Shown in pieces: positions 57,736 through 64,000 of a stretch of 64,000 nt of DNA. Origin of the DNA: Spisula solida (lineage: Eukaryota; Mollusca; Bivalvia; Venerida; Mactridae). The notes below the pieces were generated by a model. That model was not told the DNA's origin. It made no database searches and saw only the letters and a program-made list of their open reading frames with translations. Within the stretch, counting starts at the first letter, position 1, and each line of letters begins with the position of its first letter. The stretch is from the NCBI GenBank assembly GCA_947247005.1, contig OX365945.1:39300551-39364550 (forward strand). Reading direction: 5' to 3'. The translations under genes and the position numbers were made by a program.

Positions 57736-57826
57736 TTTTATACGACAGACAGACAGACCGACCGACCGACCAACCGGCAGACACGTGCAAAGCAATATAC
57801 CCCCTCATCAAAGATGGGGGGCATAA

Positions 57827-58590
57827 TTATCGTTTAGTCCGTGCGTTTGAGTATGAACTCGTCCTAACTAGAAATTGGTATTCACAACGGTAAGTGTAGC
57901 TTGAGTTGACTCGACTGAGTGATAAATTTTCGAGGAAGCGAAACGTCGACTTGACCTCGACTCCAACCTCACTCATGGAATGTTTGTGAATACCAAAGTT
58001 AGTCACTAACTAAAATGGACAATCTACGCGAGGTAGAAGCATTTGAGGAGATGATTATACCATTTAGCAATGTCCCGGGAAGGAGCAATTCCTTATAGTC
58101 TAGCATCTGGACATTTTAGAAAGCATGGATAATGTGAAATTCTTGGAAACACTCTTGGAGGTACACTCAAATGGGGTTACGTGAATACCGATTTAGCGCA
58201 TCAAATGAAATTAAACAACACATACATATGAAAGTGTTGGTTGATAAATATGCAACCATAGATAAACATTGATTTATAATTTGTTAACTAAAGTATATTA
58301 TTTGGACAAATAAAGTTACTGTAATACGTGTAAAAAGTATCCGGAATTATAATGTAGACATCGTACCGGGATATTTATTTAATGCATGGTATTTATATAT
58401 AGAGCATAACCATTGACCCAAATTGCTTTTATTCGTTACCATAGCATTGTTTTAAATGCCGTTCAGTGTTGATATAAAGATGACTGAAATACCTAAGTAT
58501 TTAAATGAAAAACAAAACGTGCTAACTTGCAACACATACCGATGATGTGCATTTTATTTCTAATTTGCAATCATTCACGAGTCAAAGTTC
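57827..58590. other. Small MITE, otherwise nothing seen
   Basis: Inverted ends 'attggtattcacaa' (57876) and 'ttgtgaataccaa' (57986) enclose ACTCG/CGAGT words, a ~120-bp MITE. The rest shows no gene. Confidence 0.45.
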
Positions 58591-58595
58591 CGCCA

Positions 58596-58668
58596 AAGAT
58601 AGCCATCGGTTAGAGCACCCGCTTTGATTGTGGGAAGCCCCAGGTTCGATTCGGGGTCACCACTTTAT
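58596..58668 (+). repeat. tRNA-like pseudogene or SINE head
   Basis: 'atagccatcggttagagca' (A-box region), a plausible anticodon arm 'cccgctttgattgtggg' and a good B box 'ggttcgattc'. The T-stem has mismatches and the acceptor stem does not close, so it is not called a functional tRNA. Confidence 0.45.
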
Positions 58669-59517
58669 GCTAAAAACGAAATAATATTAGTATTTTCCTT
58701 GCAATATGTCCAGCATAATAAGCGAAAGCTGGCTTCTCTTCTCTTATGTATACCGATACCGTTGTGACGATGGATAAAATCGGACATGGGGTGTCGGAAA
58801 TTGTTAATATTAGTTCAAGGTTGTACCAACTTGTTTCATAATCAACCTAAAACCAAGAAAACCATGCACAAGCTATAATATGTAATATTTTTAATACATG
58901 TCGGTAATTAATTGGCATTCTAGGAGTTATGGAATTACTAGTTATCGGGCTTCTCTGGAAAGGTATGTACGATGTACGTGTAGTAATGAGTTTGCAAAAT
59001 AATCTCACATTGAATCTGCTTACAAAAGAGTTCATCTCTTCTGACTTCTAAATTATTAACATGACATTACCTGCTTGGCGGTCAGTTGAATTCATGTTGA
59101 CGTGATATGATATTTAATACTGAGTTCACGCCGAAACATAATGCATATGGTACGGTGTCTTATTCGATATGCGCATCCTTTATTCATTTAAAACTCGTAC
59201 GCATTTTCTTGCATAAATGTTTTCTTGGAGTATATCATTGTAAACATATACGTTCATTTAACGTTAAATGCATCGAAGTTTTATGTTAACTGATCCTCAA
59301 TTAGCTTTACAATAATCATATTCTCTATTTGTGATTATTCAAATGAGCGAGTTCAGAGAAATATTAAGAATGTAGCATAAAATATTCAAATTTATAGTTT
59401 GACTTTATTTATATATGTTACGAAAATGCACCGAAACCCAACCAACCAATTCAATAATAAAGCATAGCTTGTTTGTACAGTGTAATATCCTAGCATATAT
59501 CATAACCGTCACACACT

Positions 59518-59660
59518 CAGGAAAGTCGAGGGCGAGTTACCCATGTGAATACCAAATCCCCACTCGACTTTCACTAACTCTACCGTCACTCCAGCTACAC
59601 TTGAGGCTACCTTAGGTTAGTGTAACTCGAGTTGGACTGGAGGACCGACATGTGAATATG
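59518..59660. repeat. MITE related to the 57.9 and 55.27 kb sequences
   Basis: 'ccatgtgaatacca' and 'catgtgaatatgggcc' lie at opposite ends with 'ctcgactttcact' / 'gtgtaactcgagttgga' inside. 'gggccatattcaca' at 55267 is the same end. Confidence 0.4.
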
Positions 59661-60616
59661 GGCCTAAGTGTTGGCTCCGCTTTGAATAATTAAAACCCCA
59701 AGAAGCACGAGATTCACGTGCCTGTAAATCGCTCAGTACATATACAATAATTGGCGCGAAAGAGACACGTTTAATGGTCAAATAGACGGTTACATTTTAT
59801 GAGGTGTTTAACTATAAACTGTGAGTATTTAAACATAAAGTCGGTGAAGTTTGAATTGTGAAATATAAATGGTTAATACTACACGCCGTCTCTAAAGCTG
59901 CATTTGTATCGATAATAAAGAGTAAACCAAAACATATTGTTTTTATAAAATTTCTAATATACAGTCACTGAGGTGCATTTTGTTTTTACAAACATTTCAT
60001 AAATACTGTGTTATGTAAATACTGTGTTATATTAAATAGTTTTACATTATCAGAAACTAAAGAGATTCGTCTTTAATATGTTATCAATATTTTAAAACCC
60101 GTCCTTTAATAAGAAAATAAACCCACAGGGCGTGAAATCATTTCTGTCTTGTTTAGAATAGCATTGTCGTTTTCATTGAATGTACCTCAGTGATTGACTG
60201 GACACCGTAATATACATTCATGGTATAACTTTTTAACGATATAGTTGATCAAATTCGATGGGATTTTGCATGGAGGTAGTTCTAACAATGTTGTCCATGA
60301 ATGTACATTGTAATTACTTTATGAAGATACCGAAAGCGAATTTTGTTTTCGGTACTATGACAATCTGACACCATTAGTACAAATGCACCTCTCTAAGATA
60401 ACATGAAATTGATGATAATTTTTTAACTCTTTATCAATGAAACAGTAGTATGTGGTTGAAACATGGATGACCAAAAGAACAGTTCACGAATAGGCGTGGT
60501 CTATTTGCGCATGTGCAGTGGCGTCATTTACTTTTTGGTGAAGACGCATTAATTCGGAAAATAGAACGTTCTTCATGGATTAGACGACGAAAATCGTTGT
60601 GCAAACACTAAATGTT
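59661..60616. mobile_element. Short relative of the 49.6-55.2 kb composite element
   Basis: Edges 'cctaagtgttgg' and 'gcaaacactaa' are inverted. It matches the composite's left flank ('aagcacgagattcacg', 'aattggcgcgaaa'), its middle ('atggtcaaatagacgg', 'cattttatgaggtgttt') and its right flank ('gcgcatgtgcagtgg', 'ttggtgaagacgcatta'), but without the 4167-bp transposon or the TATAGTGCAGAG element. Confidence 0.65.
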
Positions 60617-60639
60617 GTTTATTCCAAATATACAGCATG

Positions 60640-61450
60640 ATGGGATTAAATAACAAGATCCCTACATGTCATGCCTGGGGGCTTTTAATGTTGATTAAAC
60701 TTTGAACAATAATTATGTGTCAACTATAATTGGATTATATGACATACCACACTGCTAGTATCTCCTCAGGCTTTATTAATCTGACTTAACATGATCAACC
60801 CAAAAGAAACACGATAATATCAAGTTTGTGTTGTTGTTTTTTTCAATAATGCAAGTGTATTTCACCATTATGTAAATGAACTGCATATAAAATGTATCAC
60901 AAATTGAAATGATAAGCATGGATTCATACTCATGCAAAATGCATAGTGTGGAGATGACTTGAATCAGACTAACTCCATTACAAAAATGTTCACACGAAAC
61001 ATTGAACACACCTATTTACATTTTAAGAATATATGATTCAAGTTATAGTTCAATACTAATATCTATTCTTAAAGTTAGTCTGATTAAAACGATCTCCTCA
61101 ATAAATGCTATTGTACTTAAGTCTTAGTTTCTTAAAGTATAGGAAATGATTTGGACAGTTTTAGTAAGCATTTTAACTACTTGTAAGTGCAATAAAAGTA
61201 TGTAATACAACTTTGTTACCATTATTAACATATTAATTATTATATAAAGAATAATTTATGAAATTGAATTACTTTCAAGTTTAATCTATCATGATATGAT
61301 TAATATTCATTATATTAATAATATGAAAACATAATTATACATTTTCTTCTTTTTTTATTTGCAGCATGCATGCATTTAATTGTAATTAGTACAAACTAAT
61401 ATTTTTTATTATCATCATAAAATTAAACTAAAATTCAGCAATGCACAATA
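60640..61450. other. No gene seen
   Basis: AT-rich. An inverted pair 'ggagatgacttgaatcagac' (60951) / 'gtctgattaaaacgatctcc' (61079) forms a possible hairpin. Confidence 0.4.
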
Positions 61451-61454
61451 TAAA

Positions 61455-61517
61455 CTTAATATAGTAATAAAGAATCTAATTTAATTAAATTTAATATAGT
61501 AATAAAGAATCTAATTT
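61455..61517 (+). repeat. 34-bp direct duplication
   Basis: 'ttaatatagtaataaagaat' followed by 'ctaattta' occurs twice in tandem. Confidence 0.8.
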
Positions 61518-61587
61518 ATAAACTCTTCGTTATACTCGTACCATTGTGCAAAAACATGCTCTATATATATAGCCCATCTATCAGATT

Positions 61588-61678
61588 GAAGTGCACTACT
61601 TGTGCACTTTAATGTGCACTCCAAGTGCACGTGTAGTGCACACCATGTTTAAGCCTAGTGTACACCGTGTGCACTTTG
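61588..61678. repeat. Cluster of GTGCAC palindromes
   Basis: About seven GTGCAC hexamers plus GTGTAC within ~90 bp, spaced 9-17 bp with one larger gap. It could be a binding-site cluster or a decayed minisatellite. Confidence 0.6.
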
Positions 61679-62089
61679 TGTCAAGTTTAGGTTAAACAGT
61701 ACTGTAAAGTTTTGATATCTTTTATACATTGACATTGAAAGGACCTTGACATTTCGGACCCAAAATATGGACATCAATTACTAGCTTGTTAACTAAGGTA
61801 TAATACATTAACACAAAATATGCAGTCAAAAGTATTTTTATAATGTTATTTTGAGACCATATACAGTATGGTCTACATCGTATTTTACTTATCAGTATGA
61901 CCTTGAATGATTACTCCCAAGGTCGGCAACTTTAGTTCACTCGGCTTAGATTATAGGCGACGTAAATATACGACGTTACTGGGGAAGAGGCTGGTTTTCA
62001 TCATCAGAATCTTTATCCGGAAGCCAAAGCGTCTTCACGTATGTCAGGTGACGAGACGATGGACGAGGTGCGGGGAATGTCGCATGTTG

Positions 62090-62575
62090 ATTTAGACATA
62101 ATTTTTTTGGAATGTCGAAATTATTGTCGCATTCGACATTAAAAACAAATGCCCGAGATTTTCAGTGTCGAAATGAATGTCGAATTTGACATTCAAAAAT
62201 GAATTAAAAACTTTGAATATCGAAATGGATGTCGTTTTCAATTGTTTTTTTTCTTCAAAAAACTAAGTTGAAACGATTTTGAATGTCACACTGAATGTCG
62301 CAATTTGATAGCGACGTTCATTTTAATTCGACATGATTAAAAAACAAAGTTCTTCATTCTATTTAATGTCGAATTCGAAATCCATTTCTACATTCCAAAC
62401 GGCTAAGTGTTTTTATTCTTTTTTATTGTCGAATTGGACATTCATTTCTACAATATTTTTTTTTACTCAATTGATTCAAATTCGAAATTAGAAATAAGTC
62501 AACGAAAAATAATTAATAAACTTAGCCATTTCGAATGTTGATATGAATGTCGTATTAGATATTAAAAAACAAATA
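62090..62575. repeat. Word-repeat array of the GAATGTCGAA family
   Basis: Variants of a ~55-bp unit 'gaatgtcgaaatgaatgtcg' / 'aattcgacattaaaaac' run forward in 62108-62260 and inverted in 62280-62510, with a further forward unit at 62535. The design is the same as the other two word-repeat foldbacks, but it is more decayed and no clean termini were found. Confidence 0.65.
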
Positions 62576-62751
62576 AAAAACTTGCACGGCTTTTCTTTAT
62601 CTCTCTATTTCTTTATCCACGTGTTTTTATTTATTTTGAAACGACCCCTCTATTCCCCCTCAAAATTGGTCGTAATCCGTAATCGGTATCGTCTTCGTGA
62701 TAGATGGGAATTATGTAATTGCGTTACTTATCTGACTAGTCCAAACTTTAT

Positions 62752-62942
62752 AGCTCAAAGGTTAAGGTCATACTTAGAGATCAAAGGTTAAAAAGGCTCT
62801 AATAAGCATGCGATTCGTGTCCGCTCTGTAACTATGTCATTTCTTATTGGATGTTTATAATATTTGGTACAAATGTTCACCACATCAAGACGATGTGTCA
62901 TGTGTCAGACCCAGTTCCCTAGCTTAAAGGTCAAGGTCACAC
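62752..62942 (-). repeat. Single reversed unit of the 167-bp array family
   Basis: Inverse of the units at 51990-52597: 'taactatgtcatttcttatt', 'ttggtacaaatgttcaccac', 'caagacgatgtgtcatg' and 'aaggtcaaggtcaca'. Confidence 0.85.
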
Positions 62943-64000
62943 AGAATTTTAAAGAAATGCCGCGGCACAAATAGTCACGGATTTTACTGAAACTTTCAGG
63001 ACTTAGTTGTATCCATGCACATACAAAGTATTGAGGTTCATTTTATTCCGAACACTACCGGTTACCATGGTTACGGGTGTTGAACTTTTCGGTCACAATT
63101 AAGTAAACTGAGGTAGAAATATTTCCGTAAAACACCAGTTTTGTAATAACCCTGCTGGAAAACAAAATATGTACAGAAAAAGTTAGTCTGTATTATTGAA
63201 TAAAATTCATATCACGTAAACATAATGAACTATCGTCAAATTTGTGTGGCGATATTACCACTTTTTTTAGTGACTGGTTCAACTCATCGGGATATTTGCT
63301 AAACATTTTTAGAAAGACACACACTTGGTCCGTCATTTAATGATTTTTTATCAATGGGCATGTAAGCACCATTTTAAAAAAATACCGTATTTGCCCAAAA
63401 ACTTGTTTAGGAAAAGCCAAATGTTGTATTCTCCTTTTAAGGTACTAGATGTTCTCATGGTTATAATTTACTGAATAAACATGATATACATCACAATCTA
63501 ATCTAATTGTCTATATAATGCATCATTCTAATGTTTACTTTTAGTATCAAAGACATAATTCACTGTAGTTACCATGGCAATCATGGTAAAAATTGCCAAG
63601 TAATGTGTATTTATGCCCATCTGAAAGCCATTTGTGTTTCAGAATTACAAACATCATCATAATTATGCAGTCAAATAATCTTTTTAGTGTAGTAGATTCC
63701 CATTGATTTCATAAACTTTTCATAGATGAAAAGGTTTCCAACATTAGCTTTATTCATTTAGCTTTATCCGTTCAGCTTCTCAAAGAGATACATTTTAATT
63801 ATATAATCCTAATGCTACTATTACTTATACATGGACAACTATGGTATATCAAAGAGATAAAAGAGTAATAATATAAAAATACAACAGTTTATTTTTTTTA
63901 TTTGAATATTTTCATCCACTATACCTACATGAAATAATAAATGCGAAATTAGAATTGCCCCACATGACACAGTAAGGAATAATACCAAAAGAGCACCGCA
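62943..64000. other. No gene seen
   Basis: No exon or repeat recognised up to the window edge. Confidence 0.4.

Larger units (their letters stand above)
55318..57826 (+). repeat. Dispersed mollusc-type repeat, long copy, interrupted
   Basis: Head 'agctgtttgtaaaacatgta' / 'tgcccccatggcagcccaat', partial internal units, then a second head at 55512-55544 interrupted by the foldback at 55545-56820. The 155-bp array follows, then 'gacagacagaccgaccgacc' and the tail 'gtgcaaagcaatataccccc' / 'tcatcaaagatggggggcat'. Confidence 0.8.

Noticed and set aside
58596..58668. Functional tRNA gene
   Set aside because: A and B boxes are good, but the T-stem and acceptor stem do not pair; the same applies to the other tRNA-like segments.

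Overview
This is a TE-dense, AT-rich stretch of animal nuclear DNA with short exons, GT-AG introns and no operon-like gene packing. The repeat types point to a mollusc, most likely a bivalve: a dispersed repeat ending in a run of GACC and a GCAAAGCAATATACCCCCTC tail, tRNA-like SINE heads, long foldback MITEs, L1/Tx1-like LINEs and a Mag-like Ty3/gypsy element. The species call is an inference. No bacterial, organellar or rRNA genes were seen.

Host genes. Two are supported. (1) At 2146-6008 (-) lies the 5' part of a spliced gene for a Myb/SANT-like DNA-binding protein (MSANTD3/NAIF1-like). Five coding exons have matching splice phases, and the gene runs off the left edge of the window. (2) At 45932-46636 (+) a 234-codon ORF sits in an exon preceded by a good splice acceptor; I do not recognise the protein family. 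Two weaker candidate exons are listed at 8897-8944 and 16991-17080.

Layout. 1-1.4 kb: dispersed repeat copies carrying nuclear-receptor-type sites. 1.4-6.3 kb: MSANTD-like gene, its introns holding a Tc1/mariner-type MITE, a worn solo LTR, a tRNA-like SINE and a hAT-like MITE. 6.3-21.9 kb: mostly unassigned DNA with foldbacks, a dead mariner-like transposase, a LINE tail and a recurring 13-bp motif (GTAACGAACATTT). 21.9-27.4 kb: two different LINE relics on the minus strand. 28-36 kb: three foldback elements and minisatellites. 36.6-43.5 kb: an LTR retrotransposon (-) with 235-bp LTRs, a 5-bp target duplication and a tRNA-Ser-type primer site, itself interrupted by a 1.7-kb TIR element with a 9-bp duplication. 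43.6-49 kb: a foldback, a LINE tail, the 234-aa gene and a second copy of the 11.1-kb repeat. 49.1-55.3 kb: a stack of transposons inside transposons, including a 4167-bp element with identical 61-bp TIRs. 55.3-57.8 kb: a dispersed repeat with a 155-bp tandem array, interrupted by a 1276-bp foldback whose arms are built from one short degenerate word. 57.8-64 kb: MITEs, a tRNA-like head, the unoccupied relative of the 4-kb transposon's target site, a GTGCAC cluster and another word-repeat array.

Taken together, the window is mainly a record of nested insertions. The most unusual recurring theme is three unrelated-looking word-repeat families (CGAGACACGAGAATT, ACTATCGT and GAATGTCGAA types) that share one architecture: long inverted arms made of a short degenerate repeated word.
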